Below are positions 26,601 to 41,600 of a stretch of DNA of 64,000 nucleotides, one piece after another. Source of the stretch: Chinchilla lanigera (Eukaryota; Chordata; Mammalia; Rodentia; Chinchillidae); NCBI RefSeq assembly GCF_000276665.1, contig NW_004955477.1:922057-986056 (forward strand). The letters run 5' to 3'. The position numbers and the translations under genes are program-made. Within the stretch, counting starts at the first letter, position 1, and each line of letters begins with the position of its first letter. Under the pieces are notes generated by a model. It ran no database searches, was not told the origin of the DNA, and saw only the letters and a list, made by a program, of their open reading frames with translations.

Positions 26601-29600
26601 AGCCACATGGAAAATATTTAAGCCTGTTGACTCCATATCTAGTATTCTACTTCACTATCAATATGCCTACACCCTAGAAAAATTGCCCTGAGCTTCAGCA
26701 AAATTCACAAATATTCAGAGTTGTCTTCAGTGCTCTGCTACTAGCCTCATCTTTCTACCTAACTGAACTCCCTTTCCAACACACCCACACACCCTGCGCC
26801 CTGGCAAGCTCCCCAGATGCAGAAAATCCTCGTGCAAAGATGCTCTGATTTGCCTAAACTGGAGCCTACAGAAACACCTTCCCACATATCCAAAACTCAC
26901 ACTTCCCTCACTGCATTTCCTTAACTCCTCTCCTTCTCTTGAGGCTGGCAGAAATTCAATGAGTGCTAATTGCTGAAATGAGTAATTGACTCTGTAAGAG
27001 GGGAATGTCAATGAACTAGTCAGCTGTAGTATCTCTAAAATAAATGCCCCACAGATCATAAGCCCTAACCAGAGACTCCCTTTGAAATCCTATTATCTTT
27101 AAAAGTAACTGAAAGTTTTCCTTTCAACTTACAATAAAACCATATTTGTGTTATTATGAAGACAATGTCTGAAATACCCAACATCGGGTAGCATTCACCT
27201 CCTAGGAAGATTCAACCTATTTAGCATGTGGGTGTCTCTTGCCCCAAACTCAGGTGAGGAACTCAGAAAACCAACCCCAGTTGAAGGTCCTTAACTATTC
27301 CTGAGCATGAAGGTTAGATTGATGCGTGTGTGTGTTTCAACAAATACTTAACATGGTCCAAAAAACTTTCCTTCCAAGAGGGCAAAGTCCAGCCATTTGG
27401 AAATAACCCTATATAAGACTAATACCAGGCTGAAGTTTCTCAGTGGGATCATGGCAGTGTGGCAACAGCAAACCCCTTAGCAAGTGCAGGACATTAAAGA
27501 ATTTTTATCATCTTTAATAGGCTCAAGTTATAGTCCATTTTCTTTTTCTTTCTCATAGAATATGAACATGAAACTTTGGGAGATTTTGGTAAGAGTCACT
27601 TTTTAGTACTCCATTAACAGAACACCCCAAAATGCTCTCAGTAAACTGACCGTGGTTACCAGTATAACCCAGGGGGTGGGGAGGGGCAGAAGACAAACAA
27701 TCTAATCAAAAGATTCAGAAAGGACAGAAATGCAAAAGGAAGTGACCCTACCTTTAGCTATGATGGAAATATTTTCTCCCCAAACTTTTGTTCTTTTGGT
27801 CAAAATGCATTTTAGAAAACCAGATGAGGATATGAATATGGTGTAATAAATTATCGCTAAGGGATGTAATTGCACTCAGATTGGACTAAGGAAAATCCTA
27901 ACTTCAGACACCTAAATAATGCATTGAGATTGGAAAGGCAGTAAGTGTAGTCCCAGGACATTATGTCCCTCTATCCTCATTCAGAAAATTTAGAGACTTT
28001 GGAAAAAAACATGTCCCTCTTTATTAACCTGAGCCCTCCAAAGTCCTCCTTCCTCGAAATCGATCCCCCTGTGAGTGCCACAGGAGTGAGCACTTCTCTA
28101 AGCACTTGGCCCTTGCCTGTCCGGTAGAAGGAATATTTGCACAAATGTATAAAAAAGCAATCTGTACTAAATGACTAAGCACCTGAACACCTAATCAATT
28201 CTTCAATTTCTGCTATGCAGAACCTACTGAGTATGTATCCCCAAAGCATGCTGTTATTTCAATATCCCTTCCAATATATGCATGCTGATGTTTGTCTAGT
28301 AAACTTGGGTGGACAATTTTGCAAGGCAATGATACATTACTTATTTCTCTTTGTTCTTAGATGCTAAAATCTTAACAGCATTTCCTGGTGGTGAGTCAAA
28401 GTTTTTTTTAACTCCTTATGTGATGTGGTTTGGTGGGTTATGTGCTTCTGGCTGGTGGTAGATGTCCAACCATGCAGACACTACCAAGGAGGATGATTTT
28501 GCCCAAGGCTCCCTATGCATTCACCTCACTCATGAAGCTCTGTGGGGTTTGTTTTGTCTTGATTAACGCACTGAGTAAGGGTCATTCCTCTTCCCACTCC
28601 TCTTTGTCCACTTAACTCATTCTTACTGTTCTCCAAGCTTTGCACATTGTCATCACTTAAGAAAACTTCAACCGTCATGCCTCATTATGCATTCTCAAAA
28701 CATTATGAGCACCTCCCTTTCTTCCTGGCACTTGATGTAGTTACAAATCTCCATTTAATTTTAGATGAACCTGACTATCTCCTCCAGACACTCAATCTAG
28801 ACTCTAATCTCTATGACATCTGTTAACCACAAGGATCACAGTGCTATCTACTGTGACCCAGCGTATGCACAATAAATGGTGGAGGCATGATTAAACATGG
28901 ATTGATGCAGAATATGTTTCTTCTCCTAACATGCAATATTTTGTATTTTCAGAAGACTGGCCACAGTTGCAACTCATAAATGGGTCAGGCAGATGCTCTG
29001 GGAGAGTGGAGGTTTTCTACGGTGGACAGTGGGGCAGAGTTTGTGATGACCACTGGGACATGCATGAAGCCGATGTGGTGTGCCGGCAGCTGAGCTGTGG
29101 GCGTGCTCTCGCAGCCCCCACTGAGGCACAATTTGGTGAAGGCAAAGGCCAGTTTCTGCTGGATGATGTGGACTGTACCGGGACAGAGAGTTTTCTGGGA
29201 CAGTGTCCCCATGCTGGCTGGCGAGTGCATAACTGTGGTGCTGGAGAAGACGCCAGTGTCATCTGTGAAGGTAACAGCCACTTTTCCCTCTGATAGCACA
29301 CATCTCCTTACCCAGGTTGCATCTCTACGATGCCACTGGCAATACTCGCACAGATGTAATCATAAGCCATGCCTGCCCTTGTGTGGGTCAAAAGTAAAGA
29401 GATGTCAGTAATTTCAGAACTCTGACCTGAACTCAGAAAATTACTATGATACCAAAATGGATTTTATGCAGGGAAAGCCAGCAGAAGATATCAGTGGTTC
29501 TATTATGAGGACTAGATTTGAAAATACCTGCTGAAAAGAAAATGCACATCAAGAGTGAGATGAATCACTCACTGGGTGTGCTCTACCTTTTTTTCAGAAC

Positions 29601-32600
29601 ACTGTGTTCAAAAAGAGATAAAGATTTTAACCACTAAAACTTTGCAAGTCTAGTAAAGGTGATGAAAGGAAGAGTTTATAAATTAGAATACCTCCAGCTT
29701 GTCCTGTTTGTTGTGAGTTCAGTCTATGTATTACAAATCATAAATCATTGAAGAAATAGTAATTATCAATACCAGCCCAGTGCAGATGCTCCTGGTCTTA
29801 GCATTCTACGTATTAGGGGCCAGGTGGGCACTGTTCTGTGTAGTGTAAGCTATTTTGCAGCACCCCTGACCTTTACCCACCAAATGACCATAATACCCCA
29901 CTACAGTTGTGACACTCAAAAATGTCTTCCGGTATTGCCAATTGTCCCTTTGAGGGGCAAATTACCCCAACTGAGAACCATGGTCAAACATATGACATAT
30001 TATTAATAGTAAGGACATAAATATGTGTGCCAATCAGGGAAACTCCTTTAGTGTACTTTAAGCAGTTACTTAATCACTAGCCAAAATGTCCAGCTGCTCT
30101 CAACCTGAAAGACTGTATCTACATAATATGAATATAATGAGTTAGCTTCTAAGGTCAAGTCAAACTGTTTCTTTATTGGTGTGTTCATGTGTATGTACTG
30201 GTTTGATTTTCATTTAGTTTCTGCCTTTCTTATTCTTGATTTTTTTTAAATTATGTAGGTTAGGATTTACAATTCCACCTGAACAATCTATTCTATACAA
30301 CCCTGGGGTCCACGTGTGCTGTGGTTGAAATGTGTTTGCATACCGTTTGGGCATGTTACAGCGGTCATACTGCAGTGTGTCAGTCACTTTTCTCCTTACT
30401 AGGACACAATGCCCAACACACACAACTTAAAGGAGGAGAGGTTTACTTTGGTTCTCAGTTTCAGAGGTTTTAGTCTGTGGTTGGCGGGCTCAAAGACAGA
30501 AACTGTGCTATGGAAGAACCTGCTCATGTCATGACAGCTAGAAAGTAGAGAGCCCAGGGAAAAGCAAGGGAGGGAGACAGAGCCTTACAGGTCACACGCC
30601 TGAGTGACCCACTTCTGATCATATCCCTTCTCCTAACAGCACATTCAGTTACCGAATGAATACGCTGCTGAATATGGTGCTCCCACAACCCGATCATCTT
30701 CCAAAAGCACTGCCTAGGAGTGCATGAGGCTTTGGCGAAATATTCTTCATTCAGACTATAACCACAACCATCAACTACAATTGATCTAGCATGTGTCATG
30801 AGACACAGTGTGTTAACCATTTATGCATTTGGTGATTCATCAAAGTCATCTGAACTAAGAGAGTCAACATTTTTATTTCAGGGAGTCATTTCTTTCATTC
30901 TAAAATCCATTTTTAATTAACCATCTCCATAAATAACTACCCTTTTCTGAAATAGAACTTTTGTTTTTCCTACTTATTAACAGAAACTGAGTATTTAAAG
31001 CCCACCTCGGGTAATTTCATGCTTTTGTTTTCTCTATACAACATTTTCTGTGCCAGCATCTGTCTGGGCAGGGTGTGAGAAAATAGTAAACCAGTACCTG
31101 GTGAGAGGGATCAAATTCCAGATCATAATTGTCATTATTTTCTAATAAACTTTACAGGTACACTTTTGACATACACAATGATCACATTCATCATAGGGGA
31201 TTTGTACCTGTACGTAATATTACTTGGTTCTTTTTTTCCCCATTCCCCTCTCCTCCCTTCAACCCTTGTTGCCCTCCTTATTTTAAACAAAAGCTTTGTT
31301 TCCATTTTTCCTCTCTTCTCTTGCTTTCCAGTTCCTTCCCTTTCTCTTCCCCTCTCTCTTGTTCCCCTTCCCATTTGAACATTTTCTTCCTACTTCCCAA
31401 TATCTATCATCCATTTTGGTCCTTATTTACCCTTTCTATTTCTCACACAAAAGAAATAATGTGATACTTAAATATGTGTATCTGATTTATTTCACTTAAA
31501 ATTATGGTCTCAAGTTGCATTTATTTACCTAAAAATGTCTCAGGTTTATTCTTCTTTATGACAGAGTAGTATTCCACTGTATATAAAACCACATTTTCTT
31601 TATCCATTTATCCATCCATGGGCATTTGAGCTATTTCCAAGACTTAGGTATTAAAAATTGTGTGTGCATGTATCACTGTGGTATGATGCTTTTAATTCTT
31701 TCTGGAAGATACCAAGAAGGGGAATACTTGGGTCAGTGGAACATCTAATTTTAGTTTTTTGAGGAATCTCCATAATGATTTCCATGGTGGTTGCACCAAT
31801 CTACACTCCTACCAACAGTGGGGAATAATTCCTTTTCCCCTACAGCCTTGCTAACATTGGTTGATTTCTTGATTATAGCCATTCCTTCTGGTGTGAGATG
31901 GAATCTCAGTGCTGTTTTTATTTGTATTTCTCAAATGACCAGTAATGTTGAAAATTTTTTAATGTTTATTTACTGTTTATACTTCTTCAACTAAGAAGTG
32001 TCTATTCACTTCAGATGCCCATTTTTGGTTAGGTCTTTAAATTTTGGGGGAGTCTGATTTTTTCAGTTCTTTATATATTCTAGATATTAGTCCTCTGTCT
32101 GAGGAATGGCTGGTAAAAAATATTTCTTGTTCTGTGAGTTGTTTCTTCATTCTGTTGGTGTTTTTTTGCTGTACAAAAGCTTTTTAATATGATGAGATCT
32201 CAGTTTTTAATTCTTTGTAACATTTCCAGTGGGTTTGGGTTTTGTTCATATACCTATGTCTTCACGAGTTTTATTTATTTTATCTTCCAACATATTTTTA
32301 GATTTTTGTTCCACTTCAATTTTAGTTTAGTGCATGGTGAGAAATATGGTCTAATCTTTGGCATGTGGAAAGCCAGTTTTCCCAGAACAATTTATTAAAG
32401 AGGCTATCTTTCTTCCAGTGAAGTATTTAGCCCCTTTGTCAAAGATGGGGTAGCTGATTTGTGCATGTAGAACCAACCCTGATTCCCTGAGGTGAATCTT
32501 ACTTAGTCATGATGTATAATCTTCTTGATTTGTTGCATTCTGTTTTCCAGTATCTCATTGAGGATTTTTGTATCTATATTCATTAAGGAGATTGGCCCGT

Positions 32601-35600
32601 AGCTCTCTTTTTTCATTGAAATCTTCTCTGGCGTTGTTATCAGGGTAATACTTGCTTCCAGAAATGAGTTTGGGAGCATTGCTTCCCTTTCAATTTCATT
32701 AAAAAGTTTGAGAAGTAGTGATATCAGACCTTCTCTAAATTTCTTGTAGAATTCATCTGTGAATCTATTAGGACCCAGGCTTTTCATGGTAGTTTTTAAT
32801 TACATCTTCAATTTCATTGACTGATATTGGGTTACTTAAAATTTTCTTTTCGATTCAACCTTGGTATCTCACATGTATCTAAAAATATGTCCATTTCTTT
32901 TGCACTTTCCATCTTATCAGAATACAGATTTTCAAAGTAGGTGTTGGTGATCTTCTGGATTTCTGCAGGATTTGTTGTGATTCCACTCTTCTTATCCCTA
33001 ATTGTATGGATTTGAGACTTTTCTGTCCTTTTTTGATAAGATTGGTTAAGGACTTGTCAATTTTATTTAATCTTTCAAAGAACCAACTCTTCAATTCATT
33101 GATTCTTTGTATTTTTTTTTTAGTTGCCTTAATTTCTGCTCTAATCTTTATAATTTCCTCCCTCATAAGTGCTTTGGGTTTGACTTTCTGTTCTTTTTCT
33201 AGAAGTTTGAGGTTCAACATTAGGTTTTGATGATCATTATTTGCCATTTCTGCATTCTTAGGTGATTAAGGTAACCTTACCATTGTTGAAAATGCTGTTG
33301 GGTTACTTCTCACCACCAAGTAATTATGTAGTAATATAATTCCTACTACAATTTAAAGGAGAAATCTTGGTAAATTGTTTGTGTTTCTCATGTTACTGTT
33401 TAGCAAATGCTCATTCACACTCTCTGGAACCCAAGGTAACTGGGTAAGGGTTGTGACCCTACGTCTATTAGCTGCTTGATGTTCCAACAGCCATCTAATT
33501 CTCAACCTTTCCTCCCACAGAGAACACAGAAGAATCACTGGCAGTGCCCCAAGGTAGGAGGTATTTTCATGATGAATTCCCACCAAATAAGTTGTTCTTA
33601 TTTGGTACAACTTTTCCTTTTGCTTTATAACCAAATTCTTATTATAATTGCTGAGCCACATTTGGTGGGAGAAGATGGTACATATTTAGGACAAATTTTG
33701 CATCAGTTTCCTGGTGGCTGGAAACCTGGTGAGTCAGCTGGTAAACCCAATGGGAATGCATCCAAGACAAACCTGTGTATGAGCCAAGGCCGAGCGTTGG
33801 GGTGAGGAAAAGACAATGCATTTGGCAACAAAAGATCTGAGTTTAGTTTCATTTCTCCCTCTTACTTAGTGTGACTATGGGCAAGTAACTTCACCCCTTA
33901 TAAAGAGGGGAATAAAAAATACTCCATACTGCTTCATCTACGTTAGATGACATCATAGACAAGGAATGATGACAAAAGTTGACTTCTATTGAGGTTTACA
34001 ATGTTCCTGGTACTACTTTAAGTACACAGTTTTTAGGTGTTTAATTCTCTAATTTAAGGTCAGAACAAATATTTTGTTCTAAAAATTTATTTTTAATAGT
34101 TATATAGTTCAAAAAAAAATCAAACAATACTAAAAGGCCTGAATATTACCAAGAAACAAACAAACCTACCCCATCTCTCAACCTTATTCCTGCATATAGA
34201 GGCAGCTTCTTTCATATCTTTTATCACCTTATTTGGATGTTTACATCCGTATTTCCAAACCACATGCATATATTGTTACTGACTTTTCAGTTTTAGATCT
34301 TGTCTGATTAGTTCTTAGTTTGATGAGGATCTAGTCCTTATTTTTCTGCCTTCCAATACATACTATATATGTAATTATATCACAAGTTCTAATTAAGTTA
34401 ATATACAATGTTTACATTATTATGACCTTATACATTGGTCACAGCACTCATGTAGCATATTGTATTTCCTTTCTTGTAGACTATATTTCTTCTCTTCCTT
34501 CTACTTAATATTTGCCCTAGTTTTTTCATTTCACATGTAGAAACTACACAAAGAAAACTCTTTTTATGAAAAGCTACATAGTATACATTTTAGGCCTCAT
34601 AGGCCAGAGAGTGCAGTGACATTCACCAAACTCTGCTGGGATAGCAAGAGAGCAGCCATAGACTATGGAAAGTACTGTACGTAAAGGCTTTTATCACTAG
34701 AATGTCTTCAAAATAACCAGCTCAGCAAATATTTCTGAGATTCATGTCCACAGAGCTGCATTCCATCGGGAATTTACTATATCTTACAATGTATATTTTA
34801 GTCCTGTCACATTGAAGATTTGTTGAAAATCAATATGAAGATCAAGTAAAATTACCAAATTTCATTGAATAATAAGCATTTCAATTTATTTGTACCAATA
34901 GGTGATAAAAATTCAGCAGCCATATTATCAGGTAAGAGAACATTTTTGTGCTGTTTTCCCTGGAATGTCTTTTTACCATCCAGATTTAGGAGAGAAGTAG
35001 ATGAAAGAATGCTGTAAAGGTATTTCACTGAGTGACTCATCACAACCTGTCCTCTGTAGATGAATTTGTGTGGAAATGATTTTCAGGGTGTCACTCCTGT
35101 AGATTCATTGACTTCCTTTAAAAAAAGAGATAACAATATCTTTGTTTTGAAAAACTACTGGAAACCATTCTGAATGTACATTTAATTACTATCTTTAACC
35201 TTCAGCTTGACCAGTTGCTCTGAAAGTGTACAAACTCTCAGTTTTTATAAATAAAGTGTTTCAATTTTCTTTGGAAGAAGGATCATTTGATCACATATAA
35301 TGTCTACTTATTGTTGTATGGGTTCCCCTTTGTTGCTATAACACATTGCTGTTACTTGATAGCTAAACAACACAACTTTATTGCCTTGTAGTTCTGGAGG
35401 TCAGACGTCTAAAAGTGTTTTACTCAGCTAAAGCACCATGTCAGCCAGGCATGGTCATTCTAGAAGTTCTGGGCGAGGAAGGTCCATTTCCTTGTTTTTT
35501 TTTTTTTCTAATTTTTAGAAGAAACATGTATTCCTCGGCTCTTGGCTCTAATTTGCTATTTCCAAGCCAGCAGCTTAGCATCTTTAATCTCTTCTACCTC

Positions 35601-38600
35601 CTATTTCTACTCGTAAGCTCCTTATGATTGCATCTGAACCAGGATAATTGATATATTTTAAAGCAGCTAATTAGCAGCCTATTTCCACCTGTAACCTTAA
35701 TTTCCTCTTTGCCATGTAATTTAACATATTCACAAGTTTGGTAGATGAGAGAGGGGGTAATATTCTGCCTACTATATTTGTACTTGAAATAAATTTCTGT
35801 GGTTGGTTTTATTCAGTGGCTCAGAAATGAACCTGTCGCTCAGGACACACACCGAAACAGAGTGATCTAAGCTACAAGTGGAGAGGAGAAAGGTGCGCTG
35901 GAAGAGAGGGAGCAGGCACTCAAGTCAATACAAATAGATAGCAGTGTCTCTCCATCCACTGTAGTTTTTTCTGTCAAGATTCATTACAGGTAATGTGAGG
36001 AATTCCCCTGCTAAGATATGGCATGGAATCAATCTAATGAGTAAGAGAGAACATGAACCACCTACATGCAGCACAACACTTATGAATAATTCAACACGTA
36101 CAAATAGTGCAACACCTCTCAACAGAAATGCCAGCAATGAAACAGGTTAAGCAGTAAAACAAGCAGAACAAGTGAAAGAAACACCAAGGGATCCTGAGGA
36201 TCCAAACCATCAGACCAATTCTCAGAGAGAATATTTAGGCCCAAAGATAGAATTCTCGGGGCTGGGGATTTAGCTCAGCGGCAAAAGCGCCTGCCTGGCA
36301 AGCGCAAGGTCATGAGTTCGGCTCCCGGTACCGGAGAAAAAACAAAAAAAAAAAAAAAAAAAAAAAGATAGAATTCTCACCACAAAACACCAAATACTGG
36401 CACTTGGACTTTGAGTCTGACAGAGAGGAAAGGGAACTACTGAGCCCAAGAGGATTGAGGATCAATGGCTAAGAGATGGGTTAGCATTACTGTTGCCTAT
36501 GCAGTGATTGCTTCAGAGCTGATGCAAAACTACATCTTGTAAAGGTTACAGGGGGTCCCTAGATGGCTGCACCTCCCTCAAATCACCGTGAACTGTTGCT
36601 GCTTATTAACAGATGCTTCTTTATTCCAGTTCTACCTGTTGCCATCTCAACTCAACTCCCTCTTACAACTGATGAAAGTTCAACATCATCAGGTAGGACA
36701 CTTTACCTACACCATGACAGGGTTGAGTAGAACTCCTAAACTACACATAGTGGTAGCCAGGGGTTCTGCTACACAATCTCTAGTACTGGTAATGTTTCAT
36801 TTGAAATCAAATGACTTAAGAAAAAACAGACCAAGATGATCTAGATATCATGGTGTGCAGCTTCACTTTATATTTGATTATCTGTAGTTTACTATCAAAA
36901 AACACTGTAACTTAAGGCTTCTCTGAAAAAAAAAAAACAGGGCAAATATTAAGTAGAAGGAAAAGAAGAAACATAGAATACAAGAAAGGAAATACAATAT
37001 ACTACATGACCACTGTGACCAATGTATACATGGTCATAATAATGTAAACACTGCATATGTAAAGAGTGAGAGGAAAAAAGGTAAGCATAGAAGTGAATGT
37101 GTGTTAGAGAAAGAAAAACTATTAAAGGTCATGTTATATCTTTTGAATTTAAAGAAATAAAGTAGAGCATCTACCTACTGTCTGGGAAGTGTACAGCTCA
37201 GGAAATTTTAATTATTTTTCCAAATGAGTCACATGGAGAAGCATGCCTCCTCCTACTCATGTTGAACTGACTAATAATGTCACCATTAAGGTCTATTTTC
37301 ATTTTTATATTGGTACATTTTAGATATATATAATGACAGCATTTATCATAGGGAATTTGTACATGATATATCTTGAACCTTCTTTTTTTCCCATTCCCCT
37401 ACCCTCCAATCCCTTTTTACCCTCCTTATTTACAAAAGCTTTGTTTCCATTTTTTCTTTCTGTTCTCTTTTTTCTTAACCCTCCCTTGCTTTCCCTCTCC
37501 CTCATCCCTTGTTCCCCTTCTTATTTGAACATTTTCTTCCCATTTCCCAATATCTATTATACATTTTGGTCCATTTGCATTTTGTCATTGTGCTTGTTGA
37601 TGCTGTCTCTACTCCGTCATGTGTAACTGCTTACACTTCAGTTTTACCATCATGTAACCTATAGTCTGACAAAGCCAATGATAATCTCTAATAAGCCCTG
37701 GTATCTGCATTATTCTTGTGGCTACTGAGTACTTGAAACACAACTAGTGGGAATTGAGATATTTTGTCTGTGTCAAATATACTCTGGATATTTCAAAGAC
37801 TTAGAGAAGTGGGGAGCTGCTACACAATGGGCAGGAAGTTTCAGTTACAAACAATAAATAAATTCTAGAGATCTGCTGTACACATGGTGCCCATAGTTAA
37901 TAGTATAGCATTATGCAGCTATTTAGCATAGCATTAAAAATTTGTTAAGGTGATACAATTCAAAGGTTCTTACCATGCACACAAAAGGGATACAAGGACT
38001 CTTCCTGGAGGTAGTGGATATGTTTATCCTCTTGATTATGGTAATATTATCACAGATATATGTCTATGTCCAAAATCATCAAATTGCATATGTTAAACAG
38101 ATACAATTTTTTAGTATATCAATCACATATTTCAACAAAGTTACTTTTAAAAAGATGTAGAACTATATAAAAAGAATGTAAAATTATTCATTGAAATTTT
38201 ATATTGATTACATATTGAAATTATAATATTTGAGAGACATTGAATTAAATAACATGTATTAGTAAAATGTTGTATGTCTGTTAATGTTTCCCTCCTTTTG
38301 TCTTTAAAATAAAAATAAATAAATAAATAAATAACATGTATTATTAAAATTAATTTCAACTCTTTCTTTTCCCTTTTTAAGATTTGCCTACCAAAAAATT
38401 TACAATTACATATGCAATGGATCCAACTTAATTTCTATTAAACAGCATTGCCTAATGCATTTTAATCACTATGTTGAATGCTTCAGGAGAGTTTTCTTAT
38501 CTGATCTTCCCAACAGCTGGATGTGGGATCATCTATAATCTCTGTTTTCCTAATGTGGACACTCATGCTCAAATAGGTTAATCCTGTCTTGGATTTCATG

Positions 38601-41600
38601 GAAGGATAACACATATAATCTGACTTTGGAGACCTAAAGCTTAATCTCTACACTATTCTAAACTGTCATCTAAACCACATTAAAAATCCTATTAAATATT
38701 GACTGGCTATGTTGCCTATTCAGAAATCAAGAGGACCCCTTAGAGATGAGGGAAGTTAAGAGAAGAAGGAGTTTGTCTTTCTAATCCTCATACTTACTGA
38801 CCTAAACTCATATCTCCATAGCCTAATTGGCAGCAGCTCTTCATCAACGTCACCTCTAACTTTGTTCCTGTCTCAGTCCACTTTTAAAAATTCTTAGCCC
38901 TCTTTTCCAGGTGTGCTGACACACATCTGTAATCCAAGCACTTGTGAGGCTGAGGCAGAAGGATGGCCCCAAATTCAAGGCCAGTGTGGGCCAAATAGTG
39001 CGACCCTGTTTCAAAATAATCCCTTAAAGTCTAAGAAACTTAGCTCTCGTGGCTACATAAGGGTGTTCTCGAAGCCTCAGTAGAATTTCCAGTTAGCTGC
39101 AGTGCAGTGCTCAGAGAAGACACATAGATGCTGAGTTTGAACCTACCCTGTACCACCGCCTGCCTATGTAACCTCACCCTGTCTCTTTATCGAGATGGAG
39201 CAATCACTTATTTCAAGGAGTTATGGTGATGATTAAGTCAGTGAATCCCTATCAAGCACTTAATGAACAGCCTGGTGTGCAGTCAGTGCCCAGTGAGTGT
39301 GACCCTCCACACATCATATTGCCCTGCAGATACCACTGCTTGGGGAGAAGGGACTTCTGTCCTGAGGCTGCCGGCCTGGGGAATAGGCCATGGTGCTTCA
39401 GCTGCTTCCACCGGCCATGACCACCTTGTCATTACTCCTCCCCAAGCCTCTGGCCATCACCAGTTTGCTTTCTGTCTCAGTGTATTTAGCTACTCTGGAT
39501 ATTTTGTATAAATGAAACCATACAATATGGGATGTTTTCATGCCTAGAATAATGCTTTCAAAGCTGTCTATTCCTTTTAAAATTCTTTGTTTGAAAGCCA
39601 CTGTGTAAAAGTAATTGAGTTCTTGTCCAAGAAATGTGAAGCAGGTGAAGAGGGTCCTTCTCTTTCTATTCAATATTAAATCTCAGAAGTCATTTTCCTT
39701 GCATTGTTTTTCTAAAAGCTCCATCAGCTTCAGCTGTCCTGGATGTTAACCACCCAACCGTGTCACCAGGTAAGTCAGTAAACTATGAGCTAAAACAACA
39801 AAAACTAAGTGTGATATATTGTGTATGCCACATCTGGCCCTGTAAGCCCATAGAAAGAATGATTCATGTTCAGGAATGGGACAAGTTCAATACCAAGGGA
39901 TGTAGGGAGAACATGAGATGTCACCTACAGCATCAGACTATAACTGAATGAGGAAGGCTTTCACCTGTCTTGCTTATGACTACAATCCTAGCACCCATCA
40001 CAGTGCTTGCCACATTATAGGCACTGAATACATGTTGGTTGAATGAATAAAAGAATGTGTATGTAGTACATGTGTGGACTGGGCATTCAGCTTCTTATTG
40101 AGTCAGCTTTGGTCTTGACTATGAATAATCCTGCTAGGCAGTAAGTCATGGAGGTGGATTTCTCCACTCAAGAGACACAGGCATCACTCTGAAAGATGCC
40201 AATCATCCCTATGTACAATCATCCTCTTCACAGGGAAGTGTTAGCATTTCAGATGTGCACAAATGAACAAAGCCAGATGCTTCTAATACATATTTTTTAT
40301 GTTTCAGTCACAGTAGATAATGAAAAGTTGCCAACTGTCTTGTCAGGTAAGAGCAGTGACTCCATCATTAGTCCTGTAGATAGACACCTTACCATGCACA
40401 TGGGACATACAGGCAGATGGAGCACCAGCTTATATAATGTCCTTTGGGGTCATCAAAGAAGTCTTTATGACTATCATGATTTCCACAACTTTTGCCAAAT
40501 TTTTTAGTCACTCGTGTTGCTACTGCTGAATACACTCATGCAAAACCTGGAGTTGATGCAAGATTAAAGAGAGGGAGGCACGAGGATAACACTTAGGAGC
40601 CTTCTGCTGGGCACCTAAACTTGACTCCAACCTCCTCTGAAACCTGGCAGTTCGTTATGAACATGTGGCTAGTCCAGATGTTTGGGTAAAGGTATGGACT
40701 AGCTGGTGGACCTTTGCCAGCTGTCAGTTGAGTCCTTTTCTGATGTGTGCTGTGTCCATCCCAGGCAATGGACCTTGATTCCTAATTCCATTTCAATGTT
40801 GTTTCAGTTCTTCCTGTGGCTGACTTTGTAGCAGCCAATCGCAGAGCCAGTGAGCCTCGGCTCAGCCCACCAGGTGAGCAGGCTTCCTCAGGTACCACTG
40901 TTGCTCTCATCAACTGCAAAAGAGGAATCACCATGCCAGGAAAGAAGCCCAGGGAGTGGCAGAGGTGGGGGCTGCTGAGGTACAATGGAAAGCTCCATAG
41001 TGAGAGGAAATGGATCCTGGCCTAAAGAACTGGGCTGGTCAGTTGGTCCTTCCAGATTGCTTTAGCTTCTGGTCAGCTTTACTTTCTTGCTATTCCAAGG
41101 AAGACACTATAAAGTTCAGAAAATACAAAGAATAAGAGATCTAAATATCACATCCCCCTACCTGGACATGACAATGTTTACATTTTGTTATACCGGTTTC
41201 CTGTTCTGATCAAGAAATGAAATAGCTACACATGAAACTCCCAACACTGGGGATGTGGCTCAGTGGTAAAGCACTTGCCTACCATGTGGGCAGCTCTGGG
41301 TTCAACCACCTTTACTGTAGATAGATAGATAGATAGACAGATAGATAGATAGATAGGTAAGAAGCCTCAGTAATGCCCCCAAGCCAGTCTCTCCTCCCTC
41401 CTTCCCCCTTTTATATTATCTTCATAGTTCATTTTCACATTTTTACAATCTGGGTTATATGATTTTTGTGTGTTCTTTTTTCATGCAGATTATGCTAGTC
41501 TCTATATGTTATGCAATACAGTTTCTTTGTTCAATATCACTTTTTTTTTTTTCCAGTACCGGGAATTGAACTCATGACTTTGTGCTTGCCAGGCAGGCAC

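Noticed and set aside
28985..29301. Long minus-strand open frames opposite SRCR1 and the other SRCR exons
   Set aside because: They shadow the coding strand of conserved SRCR exons; the plus-strand reading shows all eight cysteines and splice sites.
32503..33247. Minus-strand open frames with reverse-transcriptase-like sequence
   Set aside because: Pieces of a dead antisense L1 ORF2, not host genes.
36258..36335. tRNA-like sequence with A-box and B-box
   Set aside because: The body is an ID SINE with A tail and target-site duplication, repeated several times in the window; not a tRNA gene.
38382..38430. Very strong polypyrimidine acceptor in intron 7
   Set aside because: No donor before an in-frame TAA; the tract alone is not evidence of an exon.
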